This document shows positions 33,670-42,199 of a DNA stretch of 64,000 bases, piece by piece; position 1 is the stretch's first letter; the number at the start of each line of letters is the position of its first letter. Source of the DNA: Pelagibacterales bacterium SAG-MED20 (GTDB lineage Bacteria > Pseudomonadota > Alphaproteobacteria > Pelagibacterales > Pelagibacteraceae); the NCBI GenBank assembly GCA_014653975.1, contig JACWDR010000001.1, positions 180,944-244,943 of the forward strand, given 5' to 3'. Below the pieces are notes generated by a model. The model had not been told where the DNA came from, did not search any database, and saw only the letters and a list, made by a program, of their open reading frames with translations. Both the position numbers and the translations under genes were made by a program.

Positions 33670-34533
33670 TTATTTTTGGCAGCTATTACAAAAAAAAGTT
33701 GATCTATTAGATATAAATATTTTTTTTATTTTGCCGTTACATTTATTTCTTGAGCAGCTTAAATCACCTCTTTGGTAAACTCTAAATTTTTTTTGAAAAT
33801 TACCATTTCGACCAGAAATATTTTTAAAATCACGGATACTTGACCCTCCACTTTTTATAGCTTTATTAAGCACAGTTCTTGAGTTTGAAATAATTTTTTT
33901 ACAATTTTTTTTTGATAATTTCATTGCAACACTTTTTGGATGAATTTTACATAAAAACAAAATTTCACTCGCATAAATATTTCCAATTCCAGATACAAAT
34001 TTTTGATCTATCAAAAAGCTTTTAATATCTTTTTTCTTTTTTAAAAAATAATTCATTAGATATTTTAAATTAAAATTTTTAGAAAATGGTTCTGGACCTA
34101 AATGACTTAATCTATAATCAAGCTCTTTTTTATTATGTATAAACTTAAAAAAACCAAATCGTCTAGGATCGTTATAAATAATTTTCGAATCTTTAAATTT
34201 TATAACAACATGATTATGTTTTTTTGGCAATTCAGAAGAATTGTAAAAACTTGTATTGGTAAATTTATTTAAACTATTTTTTTGTAATAGATGAATAGTA
34301 CCTGACATTCCAAGATGAATTAAACAAAAGGATCCGTCAGAAAAGTTTAAGATTATATATTTTGAAAATCTAGTGATTTTTTTAATCAATCTATTCTGTA
34401 AAACTTTTTCAAAATTTAAAGGAATTTTAAACCTTAAATTTCTGTTTTTAATTATTACTTTTTCTATTTTTTTTTGTTTAATTTTTAAATTCAATGATTG
34501 TTTGACAACTTCTACTTCTGGTAATTCTGGCAT
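33670..34533 (-). CDS. mutM: Formamidopyrimidine-DNA glycosylase
   Basis: This 287-residue enzyme removes 8-oxoguanine and other oxidised purines and nicks the strand. The N-terminus MPELPEVEVVKQSL holds the catalytic Pro2 and Glu3. IHLGMSGT and DPRRFGFF are core motifs, and the C-terminal zinc finger is formed by CSRNKC and CNSC. All key residues are present, so it should be active. Divergent from ubiE with a 35-base gap. Confidence 0.95.
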   Translation of the reverse strand: MPELPEVEVVKQSLNLKIKQKKIEKVIIKNRNLRFKIPLNFEKVLQNRLIKKITRFSKYIILNFSDGSFCLIHLGMSGTIHLLQKNSLNKFTNTSFYNSSELPKKHNHVVIKFKDSKIIYNDPRRFGFFKFIHNKKELDYRLSHLGPEPFSKNFNLKYLMNYFLKKKKDIKSFLIDQKFVSGIGNIYASEILFLCKIHPKSVAMKLSKKNCKKIISNSRTVLNKAIKSGGSSIRDFKNISGRNGNFQKKFRVYQRGDLSCSRNKCNGKIKKIFISNRSTFFCNSCQK

Positions 34534-34568
34534 TTGATACTATATTATCAATAAATAATATATTTGAT

Positions 34569-35273
34569 ATGCAACAAAATCTACAAAACAAAAAAGGCCT
34601 TGTGCAAAGTGTCTTTGACAATGTCTACAGCAAATATGATTTAATGAATGACTTTATGTCTCTAGGAGTTCATAGAGTTTGGAAAAAAAATTTAATGAGT
34701 TGGATGAACCCATCAAAAGATAGAACCTTAATTGATGTTGCTTGTGGGACGGGGGATCTTGGCAAGCTTTTTTTAAATCTAACAGATGGTGACAGTAATG
34801 TCTTTTCTGTTGATCCTAATAAAAGCATGATTGGAAAAGGAAAGACTAAACTAAAAAATTATAAAAATATTAGTTGGATAGTTGCTCCTGCAGAAAAACT
34901 GCCATTTAAAGACAATTCTTTTGACTACTACACAATTAGTTTTGGATTAAGAAATACCAAATCTCTAAACAAAGCTCTTTCAGAAGCTTACCGTGTTCTA
35001 AAGCCAGGTGGCCATTATTTATGCTTAGAATTTTCAAAAATTCAAAACTCAAATCTTAATTTTATCTATAAAAATTATTCTAAGCTTATTCCTTTAATTG
35101 GAAAGGCAATTATTGGTCAAAAAGAACCTTATGAATATTTAATTAAAAGTATTGAGGAATTTATAAATCAAGAAGAGTTAATTAATCTAATGAAAAAAAA
35201 TAAATTTGAAAATTGTTGTTATAGAAATTTATCTGGTGGAATAGTTGCAATTCATTCTGGTTGGAAAATATAA
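34569..35273 (+). CDS. ubiE: Ubiquinone/menaquinone C-methyltransferase
   Basis: A 234-residue SAM-dependent methyltransferase for the ring carbon methylation in ubiquinone synthesis. Motif I is DVACGTGDLGKLFL, and further family markers are the N-terminal VFDNVYSKYDLMNDFMSLGVHRVWK and the C-terminal LSGGIVAIHSGWK. Length is standard. The stop shares a base with the ubiB start, forming ubiE-ubiB-coaBC-dut. Confidence 0.95.
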   Translation: MQQNLQNKKGLVQSVFDNVYSKYDLMNDFMSLGVHRVWKKNLMSWMNPSKDRTLIDVACGTGDLGKLFLNLTDGDSNVFSVDPNKSMIGKGKTKLKNYKNISWIVAPAEKLPFKDNSFDYYTISFGLRNTKSLNKALSEAYRVLKPGGHYLCLEFSKIQNSNLNFIYKNYSKLIPLIGKAIIGQKEPYEYLIKSIEEFINQEELINLMKKNKFENCCYRNLSGGIVAIHSGWKI

Positions 35274-36841
35274 TGATTAAAAAACTATTAATTTTATTTA
35301 AATTAGGAAGAAAATTAGCTACCTCTGATATTTTAAAGATTATATCTAAATTTAAAAAGCCTCCTCTAGCCATTAAAGTTTTGTTTTATTTGCTTTCGTT
35401 ATCTTTTTCCAATTCTCATAAATTAAACTCAAATGTTACTGAAGGGGAAAGACTTTCAAGATCATTACAATCAATGGGCACTACTTTTATAAAATTAGGA
35501 CAATTTTTAGTTACTAGACCAGATATTATTGGCGATGAATTAGCAAAACAATTAGAGGGATTACAAGATAAGCTGCCTGCATTTTCTTTAACAGAAGCAA
35601 AAAATATAATTCGAAAAGATTTAGGAGAAGATACATTTAATTCAATAATAGATTTAAGTGAACCGGTAGCGGCAGCTTCAATAGCTCAGGTTCATAAGGC
35701 AAAAATAGATGATAATGGTACAATAAAAGATGTAGCTATTAAAATTTTAAGACCCGATATTAAAAAGATATTTAATGAAGAGATAGATGCTCTAATGCTT
35801 TTTGCTTTTTTAATTGAGTCATTCATTAAAAAAACAAAACGATTAAAGTTGATTGAAGTTGTTTTCTTACTTAAAGAAATAACTAACTTAGAAATGGATT
35901 TAAGATTTGAGGCTGCTGCTGCAAATGAGTATGCTGAAAATACCAAAAACGATGCCGGTTTCAGAGTTCCTACCATTTATTGGAATTTTACAAGTGAAAA
36001 TGTAATGACCCTTGATTGGGTGGATGGTGTTTCTATTCGTGAGACTGAAGATTTGCAAAAAAGAAACATTGATACTGTAAGAATTGCCTCTGATATAATT
36101 CAGCATTTTTTAAGGCATGCAGTTCGAGATGGTTTTTTTCATGCTGATATGCATCAGGGAAATATATTCATTGACAATAATGGTCAAATTGTACCTATAG
36201 ATTTTGGTATTATGGGTAGATTAGATAATTTAAGTAAAAGATTTTTAGCAGAAATTTTATTTGGTTTTATTCAAAGAGACTACAAAAAGGTTGCTGAAGT
36301 ACATTTGGTTGCAGGCCTCGTTCCTAAAAATGTTCCAGTAGACGACCTTGCCCAAGCGTTAAGGTCAATTGGCGAACCGATATTTGGACAGACTGTTAAA
36401 GATATTTCCGGTGGCAAATTATTAAAACAACTGTTTGATGTTACTGAAAAATTTAATATGCAAACGCAACCTCAATTATTAATGTTACAAAAAACTATGG
36501 TTGTTGTGGAAGGTGTTGCTAGAAAACTCAACCCTAATACAAATATTTGGGAAACGTCAAAACCTGTTTTGGAAAGTTGGTTAAAAGAAACAAAAGATCC
36601 TATCAATAATTTAACTGAAGGTTTTAAAAGTACAACTGAGGTAATTAAAAGATTGCCTGATTTTCCAGAAATTATGGACAAAGCTAATCAGGCACTAACA
36701 TTTTTAGCTAATGGCCAGATACCTCAAAACTCAAATTCTTATACAGCTCTAAACGAAAAAAAATCTGAAATGATAGCGTTTAGAAATCAGTCTATTGTTG
36801 GATTATTACTGCTTGTAATTTTTGGTCTATTAGTATTTTAA
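35273..36841 (+). CDS. ubiB: Ubiquinone biosynthesis kinase-like protein UbiB
   Basis: This ADCK/COQ8-type atypical kinase or ATPase supports the ubiquinone complex at the inner membrane. ATG 35273 is chosen because it overlaps the ubiE stop (TAATG); the track ORF begins at a TTG. The KxGQ motif appears as TFIKLGQFLVTRPD, the Ala-rich loop as SEPVAAASIAQVHKA, and catalytic-like residues as FFHADMHQGNIFI and PIDFGIMG. The C-terminus ends in a hydrophobic helix (IVGLLLLVIFGLLVF), the usual membrane anchor. Confidence 0.95.
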   Translation: MIKKLLILFKLGRKLATSDILKIISKFKKPPLAIKVLFYLLSLSFSNSHKLNSNVTEGERLSRSLQSMGTTFIKLGQFLVTRPDIIGDELAKQLEGLQDKLPAFSLTEAKNIIRKDLGEDTFNSIIDLSEPVAAASIAQVHKAKIDDNGTIKDVAIKILRPDIKKIFNEEIDALMLFAFLIESFIKKTKRLKLIEVVFLLKEITNLEMDLRFEAAAANEYAENTKNDAGFRVPTIYWNFTSENVMTLDWVDGVSIRETEDLQKRNIDTVRIASDIIQHFLRHAVRDGFFHADMHQGNIFIDNNGQIVPIDFGIMGRLDNLSKRFLAEILFGFIQRDYKKVAEVHLVAGLVPKNVPVDDLAQALRSIGEPIFGQTVKDISGGKLLKQLFDVTEKFNMQTQPQLLMLQKTMVVVEGVARKLNPNTNIWETSKPVLESWLKETKDPINNLTEGFKSTTEVIKRLPDFPEIMDKANQALTFLANGQIPQNSNSYTALNEKKSEMIAFRNQSIVGLLLLVIFGLLVF

Positions 36842-36849
36842 TTTGCTAG

Positions 36850-38055
36850 ATGAATAATTTATCAAAAAAGAAAATACTATTAATAATATGTGGTGGTATT
36901 TCTGCCTATAAAAGTTTGGAACTTATTAGGTTATTTAAAAAAAAAGACGTAGAAATTAAAACTATACTAACTAAAAACGCTAAAGAATTTGTAACCTCTT
37001 TATCTGTAACATCACTTTCTCAAGGAAAAGTTTATGATGATTTATTCAATGCCAATAATGAAGTAGAAATGGACCATATATCACTTTCTAGGTGGGCCGA
37101 TGTAGTTCTTATTGCTCCTGCTACAGCAAATACTATTTCTAAATTAAGTTTAGGGTCTACAGATGACCTTGCTTCAACTGTAATTCTTGCTTCTAATAAA
37201 GATATTTTTTTAGCACCTGCTATGAACGTTAGAATGTGGGAACATGTTACAACTAAAAAAAATATTAATAAATTAAAATCTTATGGATATAAAATAATTG
37301 GTCCCCAAATTGGAGATATGGCTTGTGGAGAATTTGGTGAAGGAAAAATGACTGAACCTAACGATATTTTAAAAGAAATAGAAATTTATTTTGATTATTT
37401 GAATAAAAATAAAAAATTTAAAGCTTTAGTTACTGCAGGACCTACTAATGAGTATATTGACCCTGTAAGATTCATCACTAACAAATCATCTGGCAAACAA
37501 GGCTACGCTTTAGCAAAATCTTTAGTTAAAAAAGGTTTTAAAACTACATTAATATCAGGACCTACAAATTTAAAAACTGACCATAATATTAAATTAATTA
37601 AAGTTGAAACAGCAGATGAAATGTTTAGAGCTACTCAAGATAACTTGCCAGCTGATGTAGCAATTTTTTCTGCGGCCGTTTCAGATTTTAAAATAAAAGA
37701 AAAAAAAAATAAAAAAATAAAAAAACAAGATTATATAAATTTAGAACTTGAAAAAAATAATGATATTTTAAATTATGTTTCAAAACACAACTCACTAAGG
37801 CCAAAACTTGTTATTGGTTTTGCAGCTGAAACAAATGAAATTAAAATAAATGCAAAAAAAAAGTTATTAGAAAAAAATTGTGATTGGATAATTGCAAATG
37901 ATGTTTCAAATAAATCAATTGGATTTGACTCAGATTTTAACGAAGTTTCGATTTTCTATAAAAATGAAAAAATTAAAGATGAAAAACTCACTATGAAAAA
38001 AAAATCTGAAATCTCAGATGAAATAATTGATAGAGTCATTAAACAATTAAATTAA
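36850..38055 (+). CDS. coaBC: Phosphopantothenoylcysteine synthetase/decarboxylase
   Basis: This bifunctional 401-residue protein makes 4'-phosphopantetheine for CoA. The N-terminal flavin-dependent decarboxylase (CoaC) contains LLIICGGISAYKSLELIR, with APAMNVRMWEH and the active-site cysteine in GDMACGEFGEG. The C-terminal synthetase (CoaB) begins KALVTAGPTNEYIDPVRFITN and has SAAVSDFKIKEKK. Both halves are complete. It lies between ubiB and dut. Confidence 0.95.
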   Translation: MNNLSKKKILLIICGGISAYKSLELIRLFKKKDVEIKTILTKNAKEFVTSLSVTSLSQGKVYDDLFNANNEVEMDHISLSRWADVVLIAPATANTISKLSLGSTDDLASTVILASNKDIFLAPAMNVRMWEHVTTKKNINKLKSYGYKIIGPQIGDMACGEFGEGKMTEPNDILKEIEIYFDYLNKNKKFKALVTAGPTNEYIDPVRFITNKSSGKQGYALAKSLVKKGFKTTLISGPTNLKTDHNIKLIKVETADEMFRATQDNLPADVAIFSAAVSDFKIKEKKNKKIKKQDYINLELEKNNDILNYVSKHNSLRPKLVIGFAAETNEIKINAKKKLLEKNCDWIIANDVSNKSIGFDSDFNEVSIFYKNEKIKDEKLTMKKKSEISDEIIDRVIKQLN

Positions 38056-38061
38056 AATTTA

Positions 38062-38499
38062 GTGATAAAAGTATTAGTTAAAAAATTAAGCCCTGAAGTG
38101 CAGCTTCCAGCGTATGAAACCTCCGGGGCCTCTGGTATGGATTTAATGGCATTTATAAAACAGCCTATCAAGTTATCTCCTAACAATTCATGTTTGGTCC
38201 CCACAGGTCTTTCTGTAGCTTTTTCAAAAGAGTATGAGATACAAATACGTCCAAGATCAGGCTTAGCTGCAAAAAAAAATATAACTGTTTTAAATACGCC
38301 TGGAACTATTGATAGCGATTATAGAGGTGAGATTAAAATTATACTTTTTAACCATGGTAATGAAGAATTCATAATAAACAACAAAGATAGAATCGCTCAA
38401 ATGATTTTAACTCCTATTATTAAAATGGAATTAGAAGAAACTGACAATTTAAAAGACACCACAAGAGGTGAAGGTGGTTTTGGTTCTACAGGTAAATGA
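38062..38499 (+). CDS. dut: dUTP diphosphatase
   Basis: A 145-residue trimeric dUTPase that lowers dUTP and supplies dUMP. Motifs are complete: GASGMDLMA, RPRSGLAAKKNI, NTPGTIDSDYRGEI (uracil pocket and catalytic Asp), and the C-terminal RGEGGFGSTGK arm. It starts with GTG seven bases after coaBC and shares ATGA with the next gene. coaBC-dut is a widespread pair. Confidence 0.95.
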   Translation: MIKVLVKKLSPEVQLPAYETSGASGMDLMAFIKQPIKLSPNNSCLVPTGLSVAFSKEYEIQIRPRSGLAAKKNITVLNTPGTIDSDYRGEIKIILFNHGNEEFIINNKDRIAQMILTPIIKMELEETDNLKDTTRGEGGFGSTGK

Positions 38500-39251
38500 A
38501 AAGTCAAATAAACAAAAGTTTAATAGAAAGGTTTTCAAGACAAATAGTTCTTAAAGATATTGGAATAATAGGTCAAAAAAAAATTCTATCTTCAAAAGTT
38601 TTAATTGTCGGAGCAGGTGGTCTGGGCTCTCCTGTAACAGAATTTCTTTCAAGAGCTGGGGTTGGCTTGATAGGAATTGTAGATAACGACAGCGTCAGTC
38701 TTTCTAATTTACACAGACAAAGTCTTTATCTGACTTCAGATATAGGAAAGTCTAAAGTTAGAGTAGCAAAAGATAAAATTAAAAAAATTAATCCTAGTAC
38801 AAAAATTAAAATTTATAAGGTTAGATTAAATCACATAAATTTTAAAAAAATCATCAATAATTATGATTATATCGTAGACGGATCAGACAACTTTAAAACT
38901 AAATTTTTATTGAATGATTTTTGTTTGAAGTTTAAAAAGATTCTTATTACTGGAGCAATTAGTAAATTTGATGGTCATATATTTACTTTTGATTTTAAAA
39001 ATAAAAAATTACCTTGTCTAAGATGTTTTTTTCAAGAGTCTGAAATTTCAGATGATTTACTAAACTGCGAGTCGGAAGGAGTGCTTGGGACAGTGGCTGG
39101 AATTGTTGGTACCATTCAAGCAAATGAAATAATAAAAAAAATATTAAATATTGGAACAACACTTGATAAATACATTCTAATATTGGATCTTCTTAATTTA
39201 GAATTTAGAAAAGTTAAGATAAAAAAAAGAAAAAATTGTTTATGCAGTTAA
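38496..39251 (+). CDS. MoeB/ThiF-family adenylyltransferase
   Basis: A 251-residue E1-like enzyme that adenylates the C-terminus of a ubiquitin-fold sulfur carrier (MoaD or ThiS). The ATP-binding Rossmann motif is VLIVGAGGLGSPVTEFLSRAGVG, followed by DNDSVSLSNLHRQ and IVDGSDNF. Zinc cysteines are seen in PCLRC and the final NCLC. No carrier protein gene is adjacent, so I cannot choose between molybdopterin and thiamine. The C-terminal rhodanese domain of some MoeB proteins is absent. Confidence 0.88.
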   Translation: MKSQINKSLIERFSRQIVLKDIGIIGQKKILSSKVLIVGAGGLGSPVTEFLSRAGVGLIGIVDNDSVSLSNLHRQSLYLTSDIGKSKVRVAKDKIKKINPSTKIKIYKVRLNHINFKKIINNYDYIVDGSDNFKTKFLLNDFCLKFKKILITGAISKFDGHIFTFDFKNKKLPCLRCFFQESEISDDLLNCESEGVLGTVAGIVGTIQANEIIKKILNIGTTLDKYILILDLLNLEFRKVKIKKRKNCLCS

Positions 39252-39697
39252 TCATAAAAATAAATATTTGGAGTTTGCTTTTATCTCTTTTATTTATTTT
39301 TCAATTGAGCTCTCAAGAAAAATTTTTATCACTAAAAAAAAACAAGGTAAATGTGAGATATGGTCCAAGTTTTCAATCTGAAATCAAATATGTTTATTAT
39401 AAAATAAACCTACCTATAAAACAAATTGATAAGAAAGAAAATTTTCGGCGAATTGTTGATCTAAAAAATAATAGTGGTTGGATACATGTATCTCAACTTA
39501 CAAAATCAAATTCTATTATCATACTTGAAAATAAAATTTTATTTAAAAAACCATCTAGTTTATCAAAACCGATAGCACGATTAGAAAAGGGAAGGTTATT
39601 AATTGTAAAAAAATGTGAAAATAATTGGTGTAATATAAAAACTGATAATTATTTTGGCTGGATTAAAACTGACAATATTTGGGGTTCTGTTAAATAA
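39242..39697 (+). CDS. Exported bacterial SH3-domain protein
   Basis: The ATG at 39242 (MQLIIKINIW) is preferred over the TTG used in the track and gives about 151 residues. A signal peptide (hydrophobic LLLSLLFIFQLSS) leads to two SH3-like repeats: KKNKVNVRYGPSFQSEI with NNSGWIHVSQL, and the second with ARLEKGRLLIVKKCENNWCNIKTDNYFGWIK. Such proteins probably bind cell wall in the periplasm. The start overlaps the previous gene by ten bases, and the end overlaps the convergent DUF3501 gene by eight. Confidence 0.82.
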   Translation: MQLIIKINIWSLLLSLLFIFQLSSQEKFLSLKKNKVNVRYGPSFQSEIKYVYYKINLPIKQIDKKENFRRIVDLKNNSGWIHVSQLTKSNSIIILENKILFKKPSSLSKPIARLEKGRLLIVKKCENNWCNIKTDNYFGWIKTDNIWGSVK

Positions 39698-40283
39698 AAT
39701 CTCCAGATAATGATTTAATATTATCTTCAGTTAATTTAGTTGAGTGTGAATAATCCGCATGCTCGATCCCAAGTTCAATAGAAGCTTTACTCGATTTAAA
39801 TCTCACAATTTGATCTTTACTTAATTCAAAATGGATAAATTGTACAGATGATGCCTTACCTTCTGTTGACGTTCTGTCCACATCCTCCTCAGGTTTTGCT
39901 TTAATGATTTCATCATCAATTTTCATAAATACTTTTTCTTCTATGCCACCAACTTTTCCTAAAAATGTTGCTCTAGAGACCGGATTATCAATCTCAAACA
40001 TCAATGTAGCTGTAAGTTCATTTCCGTTAGGAACCAGAGGGTTATATGCAGCCAACTCATCTTTAAGTTGTTCATCACCACCTTTTTCAATGTATAGCAT
40101 TTCTTGAACTTGGGCCAACATAGTTTCAAAACTTTCAAAATAAAAAGTTGCATATGGACCAAGTGCTATTCTTCTATCTTTTTTAAATTTAACAAGATCT
40201 TTTCTAATTTGTTTTCTGCTATTTGCATAAACTTCATCTGACATTAAGTCTTCTTTTTCAATTTTTTTCTTTTCTTTAGACAT
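39690..40283 (-). CDS. DUF3501 family protein
   Basis: A 197-residue soluble protein that I recognise as the DUF3501 family, of unknown function. Its conserved core is RRIALGPYATFYFESFETMLAQVQEML, followed by ELTATLMFEIDNPVSR. It is the third gene of a set with a rubrerythrin and an Fe-S protein, and this combination recurs in proteobacteria, which suggests a common role in peroxide or redox stress. No catalytic residues can be named. It follows the Fe-S gene by two bases. Confidence 0.85.
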   Translation of the reverse strand: MSKEKKKIEKEDLMSDEVYANSRKQIRKDLVKFKKDRRIALGPYATFYFESFETMLAQVQEMLYIEKGGDEQLKDELAAYNPLVPNGNELTATLMFEIDNPVSRATFLGKVGGIEEKVFMKIDDEIIKAKPEEDVDRTSTEGKASSVQFIHFELSKDQIVRFKSSKASIELGIEHADYSHSTKLTEDNIKSLSGDFI

Positions 40284-40285
40284 AT

Positions 40286-41617
40286 TTACAACCTATAACT
40301 TTTTGCCATTAATTCTATGGGATGTAGTGCCTCATCATTGACAATATTTGTATCTGTCTCTAATTGCTTTAGATGCTTACCTGCTAATGGACAGTCTGAT
40401 GCCATATATTTATTGTTTTTATTTTTAATTTGCCTCGCAGTTGGTCGTCCAACTTTTACAGCAAGGTCATGAGTTGCTTTCATCACTCCAAATGTTCCCC
40501 CATGACCAGCACATCTTTCAACAACATCCATTTTAATATTTGGAATAAATTTTAGCATATCTCTAGCTTTAATACCCATATTTTGGGCTCGGGCATGACA
40601 AGCATTGTGAACTGTTACACCTCCATCAATTTCTTTTAAACCTTCTGCTAATCCCTCGTTTTTGCCAATATCAACGATATATTCATCAATGTCGCTTACA
40701 TTTTTTGATAATCTTTTAATGTTTTCATCATTCGCTAAAAGCAATGGCCACTCAAACTTCAACATTAGACCACAGCTTGCTGTCAGAGTAATAACCTTGT
40801 AACCTTTATCAACCCATTCTAACAGGTCTTTAGAAACTTTTTTTGCTTGCTCAACCACTTTCTTCAAATCTGCCTGTTCTAAAAAAGGCATTCCACAGCA
40901 TCCTGGGTAAGCTTCTTGAACTTCAACACCATTTTTTTTTAAAACTTTTAAGGCTGCAATACCAGTATTTTTTTTATTAAAATTAACAAAACAAGTAGAA
41001 TAAATCACAACTTTTCTATTTTTGGATGGAGCATCACTATTAACTGGATCTTTATTTTTTTTAAAATAATTTGTAAATGTTTCTGAATTATAAGCAGGGA
41101 GCTTTACTCTAACATCTATTCCAGCAACAAATTCTAATATTTTTCTAAAAAATTTATTTTTTATATTTGACGCCCAATTTATCAATGATGAGAACATTAC
41201 TCCAATTTTTGCATTTCTATCTATTTGAGCTAGTATTGTTGGAACAGTTGGTAATTTGTTTAATTTTTTCTGAGCAGCTCTATATCTCAACATTAAATGA
41301 GGAAAATCTAAATCAAAATCATGAGGGGGTACGTAAGGACATTTGGTCATGAAACACATATCACATAAAGTGCAAGCATCTACAACTGGTTCAAATTTTT
41401 CACTTGGTAAACTTTCAACATCTTCATTTTTTGACTCATCAATCATGTCAAATAATTTTGGAAATGAGTCACACAGATTAAAACATCTTCTGCAACCATG
41501 ACAAATATCAAATACTCTTCTCATTTCAGAGTCTAATTTTTCAGGATTTAAAAAATCAGGATGTTCAAAATCTATAGGGTGTCTTATAGGTGCTTCTGTA
41601 CTACCTTCTTTACTCAT
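40286..41617 (-). CDS. Fe-S oxidoreductase with two CCG domains (GlpC/HdrB-like)
   Basis: A 443-residue cytoplasmic protein. The N-terminal part has two 4Fe-4S ferredoxin-like groups, CHGCRRCFNLCDSFP and CTLCDMCFMTKCPYVP. The C-terminal part carries two cysteine-rich CCG domains, GCCGMPFLEQ and CAGHGGTFG, the latter with Gly where the second Cys of CCG usually stands. These domains bind a catalytic or electron-transfer Fe-S cluster in HdrB, GlpC and LutA. With rubrerythrin upstream and DUF3501 downstream, it could pass electrons to rubrerythrin; this is inference. Confidence 0.87.
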   Translation of the reverse strand: MSKEGSTEAPIRHPIDFEHPDFLNPEKLDSEMRRVFDICHGCRRCFNLCDSFPKLFDMIDESKNEDVESLPSEKFEPVVDACTLCDMCFMTKCPYVPPHDFDLDFPHLMLRYRAAQKKLNKLPTVPTILAQIDRNAKIGVMFSSLINWASNIKNKFFRKILEFVAGIDVRVKLPAYNSETFTNYFKKNKDPVNSDAPSKNRKVVIYSTCFVNFNKKNTGIAALKVLKKNGVEVQEAYPGCCGMPFLEQADLKKVVEQAKKVSKDLLEWVDKGYKVITLTASCGLMLKFEWPLLLANDENIKRLSKNVSDIDEYIVDIGKNEGLAEGLKEIDGGVTVHNACHARAQNMGIKARDMLKFIPNIKMDVVERCAGHGGTFGVMKATHDLAVKVGRPTARQIKNKNNKYMASDCPLAGKHLKQLETDTNIVNDEALHPIELMAKSYRL

Positions 41618-41645
41618 ATATTCTATTTAATATTTTAGGGATTGA

Positions 41646-41665
41646 TGGTGGGAATCATCCCACCA
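41646..41665 (-). other. Strong hairpin between rubrerythrin and Fe-S genes
   Basis: TGGTGGGA-ATCA-TCCCACCA is a perfect eight-pair stem, GC-rich in an AT-rich background. On the minus transcript it is not followed by a U run, so a terminator is unlikely in that direction. A protective 3' end for the rubrerythrin message is plausible. On the plus strand it is followed by a T run. Confidence 0.65.
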
Positions 41666-41679
41666 TAAATTTTTTTTAT

Positions 41680-42096
41680 TTACGAAATAGACTCTAATGT
41701 TTTTTGGAATTTACCCGCGTGAGATTTTTCAGCTTTTGCTAAAGTTTCAAACCAATCAGCAATTTCTTCAAAGCCTTCTTCTCTAGCTGTTTTTGCCATA
41801 CCTGGATACATGTCTGTATATTCATGTGTTTCACCTTGAACAGCCGAAGCTAAATTGTCTTTAGTTTCACCAATTGGTAAACCTGTAGCAGGATCACCTA
41901 CTTCTTCTAAGTATTCTAGATGACCATGTGCATGGCCTGTTTCGCCTTCTGCAGTTGATCTAAATACTGACGCAACATCATTGTATCCTTCGATGTCAGC
42001 TTTTTGAGCGAAATAAAGATATCTTCTATTCGCTTGACTTTCGCCTGCAAACGCAGCTTCTAGGTTTTCTTTTGTTTTTGTTCCTTTTAATGACAT
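41680..42096 (-). CDS. Rubrerythrin-family protein (di-iron domain)
   Basis: A 138-residue four-helix protein that should reduce peroxide with a di-iron centre. LEAAFAGESQANRRYLYFAQKA gives the first Glu, FRSTAEGETGHAHGHLEYL the ExxH pair, and the second half repeats the pattern (AVQGETHEYTDMYPGMAKTAREEG, LAKAEKSHAGKF). The C-terminal rubredoxin domain of classic rubrerythrins is absent, so electrons must come from another protein, perhaps the Fe-S partner encoded next. It has a strong AAGGAG site and a good promoter overlapped by a palindrome. Confidence 0.93.
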   Translation of the reverse strand: MSLKGTKTKENLEAAFAGESQANRRYLYFAQKADIEGYNDVASVFRSTAEGETGHAHGHLEYLEEVGDPATGLPIGETKDNLASAVQGETHEYTDMYPGMAKTAREEGFEEIADWFETLAKAEKSHAGKFQKTLESIS

Positions 42097-42122
42097 ATTT
42101 TTCTCCTTAATGATTTTTTAAA

Positions 42123-42150
42123 CTTATAATCATTATAAATTTGATGTCAA
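42123..42150 (-). promoter_or_regulatory. Rubrerythrin promoter with palindromic operator-like box
   Basis: The minus strand has TTGACA (42150-42145), 16 bases, then TATAAG (42128-42123). The -10 is covered by TTATAATCATTATAA (42124-42138), a 7-1-7 inverted repeat equal to the PerR-box consensus I recall from Bacillus. A Fur-family repressor binding here would block polymerase. Confidence 0.6.
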
Positions 42151-42153
42151 CAG

Positions 42154-42170
42154 TTTAGAATTATTTTAAT
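42154..42170. promoter_or_regulatory. Imperfect Irr-box-like site upstream of rubrerythrin
   Basis: TTTAGAA-TTA-TTTTAAT fits the Irr iron-control element (TTTAGAA-N3-TTCTAAA, from memory) at 12 of 14 positions. It lies just upstream of the rubrerythrin -35 and downstream of irr. Confidence 0.4.
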
Positions 42171-42199
42171 GTAAGTGTTAAGTTACTGAAATAATTGAA

